Source: CAZJKE01 sp964546585
Lineage (GTDB): Bacteria; Planctomycetota; Phycisphaerae; Phycisphaerales; SM1A02
Direction: 5' to 3'
Assembly (NCBI GenBank): GCA_964546585.1
Contig: CAZJKE010000028.1
Location: 1 to 24,188, forward strand
DNA: 24,188 nt
Each line of letters opens with the position of its first letter. The stretch's first letter is position 1. Under the pieces are notes generated by a model. It searched no databases. It saw only the letters and a list, made by a program, of their open reading frames with translations, and was not told the origin of the DNA. Both the position numbers and the translations under genes were made by a program. Positions 16,402 through 24,188 of the stretch are shown here, piece after piece.

Positions 16402-17979
16402 TCAACTCCAATTCGCAATGACAATCAGCAGATCAGACACATCAACCATGCCGCTGTGGTCAAGGTCTTCCCCGCAGGAACTACACGGTCCCCAAGCATT
16501 GATCACCGCCAGCAAATCGGACACATCTACGACCCCGTTGCCATCCACATCGCCCGGCGACACCTCGTCAAGAACCTTGAATGGATAGTCCAACACACGG
16601 ACCTCCAGCGTGCCGTTGAAGTCCGAGGCCGAAAACTCCTGTGTGAAAGTCCCAGCCTGCGACACATCAATGGCAATCGAGGTCTCGCCCATCGCATCGC
16701 CATCACCGATCGGCTCCTGAATGCCGTACTTGTCATTCCAATCGATTTCGAAGCCGCCGATCTCAATAGTCAGCGTTGTCTCACCCTCAGCAAGGAAGTC
16801 GTCGTAGACCACATGGTCCATCATGAGCTGGTCACCATTGCTGCCAAATGCATACATCGGCGACGACACCCCCTCAACACCTCGCGTACACATCGAACCA
16901 GCAATGCCCCAGAGCGCCTCGACCTGCGGTGAATACACCTCGCTCTCAATGACGATCTCGGCCGGTGTCCAATCCCACCACCAATCATCCGGCTCGTGAA
17001 TGTCCGTCACCTGCAGCCGCGTGACCACCGCCATAACACGCCGCCGCTGGGTCATGAAATTGACAATCTGGGCCATCCCCGGACCGTGGTCGGCCAGTTC
17101 ATAGTGATCAACATGAAACCATGTCATCGAATGCGACTGCCCCAAGAAGCGAGACTGCGGCGCCATCCAATGAAAGTACGCATCATCGACCGCCTGCACG
17201 CCATCGTTCGCCTTGAAGTCATCCTCCAGCAACATGATGTCCGACAAGGCGCCGTCATTTGCAGCATCGCGGGTCGATACTTCCATACCCACGAGGATGT
17301 CTGCATACGCGGGACTGTCCGTCTCGGTCCGCGGCGAGTGCACATTCGCATCCACCCAGCCATAGTTCATCTGGTCGACATCGATTGGCGGGGTTCCGAA
17401 CATGTCCCACAGCCCGGAAAGCCAACCATTGCTGGCAGCCCAGTTCCCTGCAAGTACGCCCTCCAGCGACAACCACCTTGCGACCTTGCCATCACTCACG
17501 ATCCCCGCTGAGTCGTTTTCGATCAGCCAGCGGGTCACGAATGTCCCCATGCTTGCACTGACAAAGTTGACTTGCTGCGCGCCGCTGCGATCCATGACAT
17601 GCCGCGCGTACTTGGCGACGATGAGGGCATAACGAGGAATCCCGCCGCCCCACTGTTTGGTCACCTGATCGAGCTCGGCAATATCCTGCGCCGTGTAATA
17701 ACTCGGCGGCGTATCACCGTAGTAGGTGGTGGCGGTCACGACTGAAGGTGGCAGCGACTGACCGCCGTCGTTCGCTGGTAACCCGCCCATGCTGGCAACC
17801 GTTATGAGCAGCGGCTCTTCCACATCCTGTCCGAAGATGCCGCTCATCTCTGCGCCGTCGGAGTCAAACCCATGCACGAAGATCGTCGCCGTACGATTGG
17901 GATCATGGGTGTCAATCGTCCGGTCGGCCATCGCAGGCACGGCCAACACACACAACGTCATTCCAAGCAGTATTTGCAC
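16402..17979 (-). CDS. Secreted lipase-like alpha/beta hydrolase with dockerin-like tail
   Basis: I chose the GTG at 17979 (525 residues) because GAGGGGAG lies six bases upstream and the protein then begins with a short signal peptide ending near VPAMA. Further upstream the open frame only shadows the neighbouring gene. The fold pointers are TIFVHGFDSDG (oxyanion-type HG at 36-37) and NFVSASMGTFVTRW, with the likely nucleophile Ser143 in a SxSxG elbow instead of GxSxG. This fits esterase or lipase families; acid and His residues cannot be fixed by eye. The last 52 residues form two dockerin-like half-repeats (GDVDGNGVVDVSDLLAVINAW and DLDHSGMVDVSDLLIVIANW). Substrate is unknown. It follows the nuclease-fusion gene by 31 bases and may share its transcript. 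Confidence 0.75.
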   Translation of the reverse strand: MQILLGMTLCVLAVPAMADRTIDTHDPNRTATIFVHGFDSDGAEMSGIFGQDVEEPLLITVASMGGLPANDGGQSLPPSVVTATTYYGDTPPSYYTAQDIAELDQVTKQWGGGIPRYALIVAKYARHVMDRSGAQQVNFVSASMGTFVTRWLIENDSAGIVSDGKVARWLSLEGVLAGNWAASNGWLSGLWDMFGTPPIDVDQMNYGWVDANVHSPRTETDSPAYADILVGMEVSTRDAANDGALSDIMLLEDDFKANDGVQAVDDAYFHWMAPQSRFLGQSHSMTWFHVDHYELADHGPGMAQIVNFMTQRRRVMAVVTRLQVTDIHEPDDWWWDWTPAEIVIESEVYSPQVEALWGIAGSMCTRGVEGVSSPMYAFGSNGDQLMMDHVVYDDFLAEGETTLTIEIGGFEIDWNDKYGIQEPIGDGDAMGETSIAIDVSQAGTFTQEFSASDFNGTLEVRVLDYPFKVLDEVSPGDVDGNGVVDVSDLLAVINAWGPCSSCGEDLDHSGMVDVSDLLIVIANWS

Positions 17980-17985
17980 GGTGCA

Positions 17986-17993
17986 CTCCCCTC
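17986..17993 (-). promoter_or_regulatory. Ribosome-binding site deciding the lipase-like gene start
   Basis: On the minus strand GAGGGGAG lies six bases before the GTG at 17979. It favours this start over the ATG six codons downstream, which would cut into the signal peptide, and over upstream starts lying inside the neighbouring gene. Confidence 0.65.
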
Positions 17994-18010
17994 GCACTGT
18001 CACTATAGCG

Positions 18011-20545
18011 TCAGCGGTCAATGCACAGGCCAATGCCGCTGCCCTCAGGAGCCGGGTCAGGTTGAATGACTTGCACGGCGTTGTTTTTTCGGTCCATGGA
18101 ATATGTGTCTTCGCCGCCGCCGATGTCCATGAGAAGGCTGAAGGAAAAGGCCTTGGTTGCATCCCAGTGATAGGTGTTGTTGCCAGAAGCACCCTGCGCC
18201 GGTGATGTCGCCGTGTAGACATCATCCCCTTCGAGGTCCACCAGATATGCGATGGCCTGCTGCGCCGCGGAACCCTGCGCCATGCCGTTGGCCGTATACG
18301 AATCGTCGCCGCCCCGCTCAAGCAACGCGCCAGCGGCAATGTCCCACGCAGAACCCTGATCAGCAGCGGTCATCGCCCAGTAGGTGTCGTCACCACCGTC
18401 ATCGACAAGCACGCCGAAAGCCTGATGCACGCCAAAGCCCTGCGCATACCGATTGCCGTGGTAGTCATCATCACCATCCATGTCCCGCAAAATGCCAAGG
18501 CCGTGATAGTACGCCCCCCCCTGACTGAACTCCCCCGCCCTGTATTGATCATCACCTGCGCTGTCGAACAGGATGCCAATGCCGCCAGCGGCATACTTGC
18601 GATACCCGAACCCCATGCCCTGACTGAACGACGCGTGGACATCGGGCGTGTCATAGATGGAGGGCGTCGGGCCGTCCGCCATGTAGACATCGTCGCCCGC
18701 TTCGTCGAACACCAAACCAAACCCACGTGGACCGCCGACCCCCTGTGTCAGGAAATCCCCGTTGTACCTGTCATTGCCGCTGCCGAGATCCATGATGATG
18801 CCCGCGCCATAGACCGCAGCGCCAATCGACCAGTGCGTGCCCGCATACACATCACTGCCGGAGCGATCAACGATCATGCCAACGCCGAATGCGCCCGCGC
18901 CAGTTGAGAAACGCCCGCCTTCTTCGCCGTATCGATCATCGCCACTGCGGTCATCGATGATCCAAGTCCCAAGAAGACCCGCAGCCGGCCCCTGTTGATC
19001 GGTACCGGTGTATGTGTCGTTCCCGCCAAGATCGACAACGAGTCGGTCACCGATGACCAGATCCTCAGCGAAGTAGTGGTCATCGCCGCCCGTATCGAAT
19101 ACCTCACCGAGCAGGGTCATGTCATAGGTGTTGGGACCACCACCGCCGACAACCCGCCAGCCGTTTGGGCCGCGCTGCCCGGCGAGGATCGACCCGGTAA
19201 CGCCAGGAGGCAGAACCTTGCCGAAGAACGGCTGCGACTCGGTGTTCGGCACAACGATGGTGGCGACAAGCGCATCGAAGTCGACATCGATCGATCGCCG
19301 AATGACGGCAAGCATCGCCTCGAGATCGTTCTCGATATAGAAGGTATCGCCCGGCACCCGCAGAAGCGCCAACACCTGCTCTGCAAAGGCGCGATCGGTG
19401 GCCATTGGCTCGCCCGCGGTGGACGCCGCGTCGAGCATGTCGGCTGCGAGTTGCCGGACGCTGCTTGGTTCGCAGTGCAAGAACCGCAATCGATCGGTCA
19501 TGTCAAGCGCGAGATCGGGCAACGCCAGTGGATGTTCGAACGCGCCGACGACGCGGGAGAGTTGATGATGGCCCGGCTCTGACTGCGGCCTGCCTCGGAG
19601 CACATCGACGATGCGGTCGAGCGGCTCCTGCACGCTGGGAGGAAACTCGCCGCGGTCAAGAATCGTCGGGCCGGTTGGATGCCACACCGCGCTGCCCGCA
19701 CGCGGCATGCCGATCGTGCCGCGCGGAGCGGAGGGCGTTACCGTAGCGATCACAGGGTCGTGATCCGACGCAGGCCGTCCATCGCTGCGCGGCCTGAGAA
19801 TTGCAGCGCTGTCAACAGCCCAGGCCTTGTTCAGAAGAATGTAATCAATGCGGTGGCCGTCAAGATCACCGGAAAAGCGGTGAAATGTGCCAGCGGTCTC
19901 GGTGACCGCCGGTTGGAACCCCGCCTCAGCAAAGACAACCATCGGCGGACTGGCGGGGGTTGCGTTCAGGTCGCCCATGATTGCGGTTGGCAGATGCGTG
20001 CCAACTTCGGCAGCGGTCTTGAGCAACAGCGATGCGCTCTGAAGCCGGGCCTCCGCGCCGCGGTGGTCAAAGTGCGTTCCGAAAACGAGAAACTGCGGGC
20101 CAGATGTGCCGAAGTGGCGGAGCTTCGCCCATGTTGCGGTACGGGCGAGTGCCGCGTCCCAGCCGACAGAGGCGACTTCCTCCGGCATCCCTGAGAGCCA
20201 CATGTGCCCCTGATCGAGTATCTCGACGCGGCTGATGTCAATCAGAAGCCCGCTGAATTCGCCCTCGCTGCCACCGCCACGGTGCTCTCCTACCACTGCG
20301 TAGCCCGGAAGTTCCTTGCGAAGGAATGACAATTGATGCGGCAGTGCCTCCTGGACTGCCAGCACATGTGGGTGGGTGTCCTGAATTGCCGCGGCGACCT
20401 GGTCCTTGCGGCGATCCCAACGGTGATCGCCGTCAGTGGGGTTGTCGTAGCGGATATTGAATGTCATCAAGTCGATCGGCCCGGCAGCCAGGCAGGTCGG
20501 ATGCAGACCAAGATTCAAGAGCAACAATAGCGCGACAACTCGCAT
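18011..20545 (-). CDS. Secreted endonuclease/exonuclease/phosphatase-family protein fused to GGDD-type repeats
   Basis: The 844-residue protein starts with a signal peptide (about 1-21). Residues 23-272 form a complete EEP (exonuclease III/DNase I-like) domain: LMTFNIRYDNP (Asn30), VQEALP (Glu66), FGTHFDHRG (His158), MGDLNATP (Asp192, Asn194) and SDHDPV (Asp261, His262). The substrate could be nucleic acid, a phospholipid or an inositol phosphate. Residues about 280-470 are unassigned. Residues 483-816 hold about twelve repeats ending in DxxGGDDxY, many with QG and a hydrophobic stretch between, spaced roughly 22-40 residues. They look like acidic, possibly calcium-binding beta-structure (inference). 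The EEP domain ends where such proteins usually stop, just before Met280, so this may be a gene fusion. It lies between two other secreted-protein genes. Confidence 0.85.
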   Translation of the reverse strand: MRVVALLLLLNLGLHPTCLAAGPIDLMTFNIRYDNPTDGDHRWDRRKDQVAAAIQDTHPHVLAVQEALPHQLSFLRKELPGYAVVGEHRGGGSEGEFSGLLIDISRVEILDQGHMWLSGMPEEVASVGWDAALARTATWAKLRHFGTSGPQFLVFGTHFDHRGAEARLQSASLLLKTAAEVGTHLPTAIMGDLNATPASPPMVVFAEAGFQPAVTETAGTFHRFSGDLDGHRIDYILLNKAWAVDSAAILRPRSDGRPASDHDPVIATVTPSAPRGTIGMPRAGSAVWHPTGPTILDRGEFPPSVQEPLDRIVDVLRGRPQSEPGHHQLSRVVGAFEHPLALPDLALDMTDRLRFLHCEPSSVRQLAADMLDAASTAGEPMATDRAFAEQVLALLRVPGDTFYIENDLEAMLAVIRRSIDVDFDALVATIVVPNTESQPFFGKVLPPGVTGSILAGQRGPNGWRVVGGGGPNTYDMTLLGEVFDTGGDDHYFAEDLVIGDRLVVDLGGNDTYTGTDQQGPAAGLLGTWIIDDRSGDDRYGEEGGRFSTGAGAFGVGMIVDRSGSDVYAGTHWSIGAAVYGAGIIMDLGSGNDRYNGDFLTQGVGGPRGFGLVFDEAGDDVYMADGPTPSIYDTPDVHASFSQGMGFGYRKYAAGGIGILFDSAGDDQYRAGEFSQGGAYYHGLGILRDMDGDDDYHGNRYAQGFGVHQAFGVLVDDGGDDTYWAMTAADQGSAWDIAAGALLERGGDDSYTANGMAQGSAAQQAIAYLVDLEGDDVYTATSPAQGASGNNTYHWDATKAFSFSLLMDIGGGEDTYSMDRKNNAVQVIQPDPAPEGSGIGLCIDR

Positions 20546-20584
20546 GGACTACAACAGTAGCGGAAACTGCCACGGGGATCTCGC

Positions 20585-20695
20585 TTATCCAGTCCAGTTG
20601 CCGATGGCGACAAGAATGTCACCGACATCAACAGCACCGCTCCCATCGAGATCCTCAGGACAGACGGTGTGCCAAGCATAGGGCGCGAAAGGGTG
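20585..20695 (-). other. In-frame dockerin-like half-repeat after the S41 gene stop codon
   Basis: Directly after the TGA (20696-20698) of the S41 peptidase gene, the same minus-strand frame stays open for 36 codons and ends at TAA (20585-20587). The translation contains CPEDLDGSGAVDVGDILVAI followed by GNWTG, a clear dockerin-like half-repeat matching the tails of the proteins at 3-1511 and 16402-17979. There is no start codon or ribosome-binding site for it alone. It may be a tail cut off by a nonsense change, a product of TGA readthrough (the next base is C, a leaky context), or a sequencing error. The remaining 39 bases before the next gene show nothing clear. Confidence 0.75.
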
Positions 20696-22996
20696 TCAGC
20701 CACCCTCTTCGCGGAGAAATTGCACGGCCCGATCAAAGGGTGCGTCGTTGCCGGCTTTGAACGGCACTTCGATGTCGGGAGCAATGCCGACACCCTCGAT
20801 CACAGTTTCGTCTAGCGTCATCGCCCGCCAAGACGGAAGAAACACTGTGACATCGTTTCCCAGCGGATAGGGTTTGGGGTTTCCGCTCGAACCCGCCGTC
20901 ACTTCACCGATTGTCGTTGCGCCTGCCGCCCGCATCATGAGAACAAATGCCTCGTTGCTGCTCATGCACTTCCCGCCCTGCAGGAGCACAACATGTCCAT
21001 CATATGGTTCGTCGCCGGAGGGCTGCATCGTCCGGGCGTGAACTGTGCCCGCCTTCCAATGTTTCGCGTATGCCGTCGGCTTGTCAATGAACTGCCCGGC
21101 GAATCGTCTTGCAATCAACTCGGCGCCGCCGCCGTTGGGGCGCACATCAATGATGAGCATGGGAAGGTGTGAGAACTCCTGCAAGGCATCGAACGCCGGC
21201 TCGATTCCCTCCGCATGGCTGTTCCGCCACGAGGCAATGCAGATGTAGCCGATGTCGCCGATGCGTCCTGTCAAACAGTCGTCTGATCGCTGCTGGAGTT
21301 CGCTCAGTTTTTCCGAAACAACGGAGAGATCGTAATTCTGGTCGTGCATGCTCACGTGACAGGGCACGCTTGTATCCGCAGCGAGAACCCGAATGTGTGG
21401 ATCTCCCGCTGCTGCGAGCAACTGACCTGCAATGATGGCGAACTCGAAAGGGCTACGGGCTGATGTGAGCGCATCTTCGTATGCCGCAAAACGCGAATAC
21501 CAGTCGATGCCGAGGCGATCGAGGTAGCTGTACCCAGTCGCCATTGCAGCCTGCAGCACCGTGATTGCAAATCGGTTGGCGTCAACATCCGGTAGTGGCG
21601 GTGGCGTGCCATCGCCTGTTTGAAAGAACAACCACGACATGTTGGCAATGTCGCCATCTTCGCTCTGAAAACTGCCGCGGCCGGCAAAGTCGTTCACTCG
21701 CATTCTGTAGAGTTGAGTGGGTTGTAGCGCAACGGGCAATACGCAGGTCTTCTTGTCGATCCAACGGACAGGTCCGGTGACCTTCGGAAACGACTCGCCC
21801 CCGCCCATAAACGAGTACCCATCCTGCATTGGTTGATCGAAGGTCACGCGGATCTCGGTGAGGTCTGGCGACACGAAATCGCTGCCGTGCGCAGGTTGGA
21901 TGGACAGGACGCGAGGAGATGTGACCTGCGCCGCGTCAACGCCATTCGGTGTTGTCCATGCGATGAGGACGCCTCCGGGGATGGCGGCGAGGCGGGGGAA
22001 TCCCGCTCTGCGGGATGCCTCAACTGACGCAATGTTTCTCGGCTCCTTCTTGGCATCGACGGACAACATTACGGCGGCCTCTTCGCCATGTGGTTCGATC
22101 CAGCACGCAGCAATATCGCCGTTGTCAAGAATGGCGACATCTGCGCGGCCAATTGGCGTACTGGAAAGATGTACCGGCGGCGACCCTTCCACCGCCAGCC
22201 ACACGCCGGTTCGGCCGGGTGCGTCGGTAAACCAAGCGACTGCCGCCGTTCCATTGCGCGCATCGAGCGACGGGCCATTGACCGGGCATCCCTCGATCCG
22301 CCAGTTGTCCGGCGGGATTTCCATGGGGAGCGTGCCCGCGACTGAAATGTCGCGCACTTCGCCATCACTTCGATCCCGATACACAACAACAGGGTTGCCG
22401 TTGACAATTGCTGCATCGGTGCCGCAACATTCGCAGGCTCTCTCGTCGACTGGCTCACTCTTGTGCACAACCGAGTCAACCAATGCCGTGCGAAGCATCA
22501 TGTCGCCGCCGCCGCCGCTGTGCCCGTCTCCGGTCATGGCCCGGCCGTCGAGCCAGTACGCTCGAACACCCTCGCCATCAGGGATGAGCGAGACAAAGCC
22601 GTGCTCGCCGAGGACACGGTCATCGTTGAGCGTGCCCATCATGGTCCAGGAATCACCTCGGTCGTTCGAGCGGGCGATGGCAATGTCGTACGCGTAGGTC
22701 CCCGGGCCGGACTTCTGCGGCCAGGTTGCGTAGAGATCGCCGTTGGCCGCAACGGCCAGTTCGGGAATGTCAGCCCAGTTCGCAAAGAAGTCGTTGCGGC
22801 GGACAATCGTCTTTGCCCCTCCCCACTGACCGTCTTCAAACCAAGCAAGTCGCAGCTCGGCGACATCGTGGGAGGGATCGGTCGGTTCGATCCAGGTCAA
22901 CCATGCGCCGGTTCCGTCGGATACCAGATTGGGCGCCATGCTGCCCTGCCCAGTTGGGGGTCCTGCCAGCGCGAGTGTGAGGGTCATGAGGATCAT
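20696..22996 (-). CDS. Secreted protein: sialidase-like propeller, Ig-like domain and S41 peptidase
   Basis: The 766-residue protein begins with a short hydrophobic leader (1-12). Residues about 20-360 resemble BNR/sialidase-type propellers, with SNDRGDSWT (110-118), a RACECCGTD cysteine cluster (187-194), VVVYRDRSDGEVRDI and EGCPVNGPS. Residues about 363-460 look like a bacterial Ig-like domain (SIQPAHGSDFVSPDLTEIRV). The rest is an S41 (C-terminal-processing) peptidase-like domain: YLDRLGIDWYSRF (491-503), AGDPHIRV (His534), LIIDVRPNGGG (614-624), the likely nucleophile Ser679 or Ser680 in GGKCMSSNEAF, and AGSSGNPKPYPLG. It probably acts outside the cytoplasm; the substrate is unknown. A TATCGT hexamer nine bases before the ATG may be a -10 box. 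A dockerin-like tail lies just beyond its stop, in frame. Confidence 0.85.
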   Translation of the reverse strand: MILMTLTLALAGPPTGQGSMAPNLVSDGTGAWLTWIEPTDPSHDVAELRLAWFEDGQWGGAKTIVRRNDFFANWADIPELAVAANGDLYATWPQKSGPGTYAYDIAIARSNDRGDSWTMMGTLNDDRVLGEHGFVSLIPDGEGVRAYWLDGRAMTGDGHSGGGGDMMLRTALVDSVVHKSEPVDERACECCGTDAAIVNGNPVVVYRDRSDGEVRDISVAGTLPMEIPPDNWRIEGCPVNGPSLDARNGTAAVAWFTDAPGRTGVWLAVEGSPPVHLSSTPIGRADVAILDNGDIAACWIEPHGEEAAVMLSVDAKKEPRNIASVEASRRAGFPRLAAIPGGVLIAWTTPNGVDAAQVTSPRVLSIQPAHGSDFVSPDLTEIRVTFDQPMQDGYSFMGGGESFPKVTGPVRWIDKKTCVLPVALQPTQLYRMRVNDFAGRGSFQSEDGDIANMSWLFFQTGDGTPPPLPDVDANRFAITVLQAAMATGYSYLDRLGIDWYSRFAAYEDALTSARSPFEFAIIAGQLLAAAGDPHIRVLAADTSVPCHVSMHDQNYDLSVVSEKLSELQQRSDDCLTGRIGDIGYICIASWRNSHAEGIEPAFDALQEFSHLPMLIIDVRPNGGGAELIARRFAGQFIDKPTAYAKHWKAGTVHARTMQPSGDEPYDGHVVLLQGGKCMSSNEAFVLMMRAAGATTIGEVTAGSSGNPKPYPLGNDVTVFLPSWRAMTLDETVIEGVGIAPDIEVPFKAGNDAPFDRAVQFLREEGG

Positions 22997-23152
22997 GCGG
23001 TTCGCACGATAGCCGATCGCGGTGTTGGGCCGATGCGATCGTGCAGTGTGCGCATCCGCGCCGCCGCCACGACCCGATCAGACGGGACTGGTGCCCGCGG
23101 ATTGTGGCAGTACCCCTTGTCATTGGGCGGTAGCAATCCGAAAGGTACTTCC

Positions 23153-24154
23153 ATGAACACTGCAACACGACATCTCGCCATTACATCGATCGCAACTTCC
23201 CTGCTGGCACTTCCGGCCGCCGGTGATCTCGGTCCCGCCGAGGGATTCACGATCTTCGTAACAGGGAATCACCAGGCCAACAACACGGACTGCACCGGTC
23301 GGGTCGCAGTAGGTGGGCCGGCGACCTACAACAACATGGGTATCGGGTCCGGCCTGTCGAACTCCAATGGCGACCGCGACGATCTGATCGTGGCAGGTAC
23401 CTTGCAGTGGAACAACGGCCAGAACTTCAATGGGAACACACAGTGTTCCGGCTCGGTGAACATGAATGGCGTTGGAACACCAAATGGTGATGTCAGCGAT
23501 GTCGTGGCCATTGACTTTGAAGCCGCGGATCAGGAATTGCGAGCGCTCTCCGATGCGCTGGCGGATGTGTCGCCGAATGGCAACGTCACGAACCAGAATG
23601 GCATTCTGAACATGACCGGAAGTGACCCAGACCTCAATGTCTTCAAGGTCAGGCGATCACAGTTGCATCCGCTCTGGGGCATGACCATTACGGTGCCGGA
23701 GGGTTCTTCGGTGTTGGTCAATGTCCGGGGGCAGTCGATGCAGTTGAACAACTTTCAGCCCACGCTCCAGGGTTGCACGCCGGACAAGGTGCTTTTCAAC
23801 CTGTCGAGGTGCAACTCGCTGCAGATGAACTCGATCGGTTGGAAAGGTACCGTGCTTGCACCCAAGGCGAACATCCAGTTCAACAACGGCCAGATCGACG
23901 GTTCCCTGATCGCCTCGACTGTGCAGGGCAATGGCGAATCGCACCACCTGCCGTTTACGGGTGACTTGCCCAGTGGTGGTGGCGATGGCGGGGGCAATGG
24001 AGGTGGCGGTGGCCATGGTGGAGGCGGCGGCGGCCATGGTGGAGGCGGATGTGGTGGAGGCGGGGGTGACAACGGGGACGACGGCGACGACGACCATGAC
24101 GATGATGACGATGATGACGAGATCACCATCGACATCACTTCCATCTACGACTAA
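23153..24154 (+). CDS. Choice-of-anchor A family surface protein with Gly/His-rich and Asp-rich tail
   Basis: The ATG at 23153 (333 residues) is preceded by AAAGG at 23140-23144 and gives a signal peptide (about 1-24); the frame upstream of it is not coding. Residues 30-272 match the choice-of-anchor A adhesin-like domain: GRVAVGGPATYNNMGIGSGL (49-68), GTLQWNNGQNFNGNTQ, NVTNQNGILNMTGSDPDLNV, KGTVLAPKANIQFNNG (231-246) and GSLIASTVQGNGE (250-262). These proteins are secreted and attached by varied C-terminal anchors. Here the anchor is not a known one: residues 275-305 are Gly-rich with His and one Cys, 306-323 are nearly all Asp, and the end is EITIDITSIYD. It has no LPXTG or PEP-CTERM motif. 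The Asp run could bind calcium (inference). Confidence 0.85.
   Translation: MNTATRHLAITSIATSLLALPAAGDLGPAEGFTIFVTGNHQANNTDCTGRVAVGGPATYNNMGIGSGLSNSNGDRDDLIVAGTLQWNNGQNFNGNTQCSGSVNMNGVGTPNGDVSDVVAIDFEAADQELRALSDALADVSPNGNVTNQNGILNMTGSDPDLNVFKVRRSQLHPLWGMTITVPEGSSVLVNVRGQSMQLNNFQPTLQGCTPDKVLFNLSRCNSLQMNSIGWKGTVLAPKANIQFNNGQIDGSLIASTVQGNGESHHLPFTGDLPSGGGDGGGNGGGGGHGGGGGGHGGGGCGGGGGDNGDDGDDDHDDDDDDDEITIDITSIYD
23970..24120 (+). repeat. Low-complexity Gly- then Asp-codon region
   Basis: The DNA coding for the tail of the choice-of-anchor protein is built of GGTGGAGGCGG-like units followed by GAC/GAT runs. The unit GGCCATGGTGGAGGCGG occurs twice within about 40 bases. Such DNA is prone to slippage, so tail length may vary between strains. 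Confidence 0.7.
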
Positions 24155-24164
24155 CGCCCCCTAA

Positions 24165-24188
24165 GGGGTCACACCCGGGGTCACACCC
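24165..24188. repeat. Two tandem copies of GGGGTCACACCC at the window edge
   Basis: The 12-base unit GGGGTCACACCC occurs twice, head to tail, and the second copy ends exactly at the window end. Just before it, CCCC-CTAA-GGGG can form a short hairpin, but no T-run follows, so it is a poor terminator. The array may continue beyond the window. Confidence 0.6.

Noticed and set aside
17980..18339. N-terminal extension of the lipase-like gene by 120 codons
   Set aside because: The added part is Arg-rich, overlaps the end of the nuclease-fusion gene, and would bury the signal peptide. A good ribosome-binding site supports the GTG at 17979.
23105..23122. Sigma-54-like promoter (TGGCAGTACCCCTTG)
   Set aside because: The spacing between the GG and the downstream element is off by one base and the -12 GC is missing, so it does not fit the strict consensus.
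22463..23152. Upstream extension of the choice-of-anchor frame by 230 codons
   Set aside because: It runs antisense to the S41 gene and removes the signal peptide from the N-terminus. The ATG at 23153 has AAAGG at a suitable distance.
23970..24120. Possible CRISPR or minisatellite array in the Gly-rich region
   Set aside because: The units are codon repeats inside a coding frame, with no regular spacers.

Overview
The window looks like chromosomal DNA of a GC-rich, Gram-negative-type bacterium, most likely a planctomycete of the Phycisphaerae. This is inferred, not proven. The evidence is a set of secreted proteins ending in dockerin-like tails (DxDGxGxVDVxDLLxxIxxW), a choice-of-anchor A surface protein, an OprB-type porin, FG-GAP/VCBS proteins, and no cohesin or cellulosome gene. 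Gene packing is very dense: many adjacent genes overlap by GTGA or ATGA, two convergent pairs overlap at their stop codons, and no stretch over 300 bases lacks a gene. I see no tRNA, rRNA, CRISPR array, insertion sequence or integrase.

Layout. 3-1511 (-) is a secreted protein with a dockerin-like tail. 1571-3461 (+) is a three-gene overlapping set: a small conserved protein, a PAP2-like membrane protein and a TVP38/DedA-like membrane protein. 3453-5368 (-) is a DEDDh exonuclease followed by an OprB-like porin. 5395-6522 (+) is preA. 6519-15829 (-) is a six-gene overlapping or near-contiguous run: an FG-GAP/TPR lipoprotein, mmsA, beta-ureidopropionase, an NCS1 nucleobase transporter, a class III aminotransferase and dihydropyrimidinase. 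16007-16258 (+) is an RRM RNA-binding protein with a clear terminator. 16402-22996 (-) holds three secreted proteins: a lipase-like hydrolase with a dockerin-like tail, an endonuclease/exonuclease/phosphatase protein fused to GGDD-type repeats, and a sialidase-like/S41 peptidase. 23153-24154 (+) is a choice-of-anchor A protein with Gly-rich and Asp-rich ends.

How the genes work together. The central 10 kb encodes the reductive pyrimidine degradation route. A transporter imports the base. PreA reduces uracil or thymine. Dihydropyrimidinase opens the ring. Beta-ureidopropionase releases ammonia, CO2 and beta-alanine (or beta-aminoisobutyrate). The aminotransferase makes malonate (or methylmalonate) semialdehyde. 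MmsA converts that to acetyl-CoA (or propionyl-CoA). PreA here lacks the C-terminal ferredoxin domain of E. coli PreA, and no PreT is present, so the electron donor is open.

The most unusual items are: a dockerin-like half-repeat lying in frame directly after the TGA of the S41 peptidase gene (20585-20695); the nuclease-repeat fusion at 18011-20545; an FG-GAP/TPR lipoprotein heading the pyrimidine operon; and a symmetric -10-like element in the 26-base gap between preA and the exonuclease gene.
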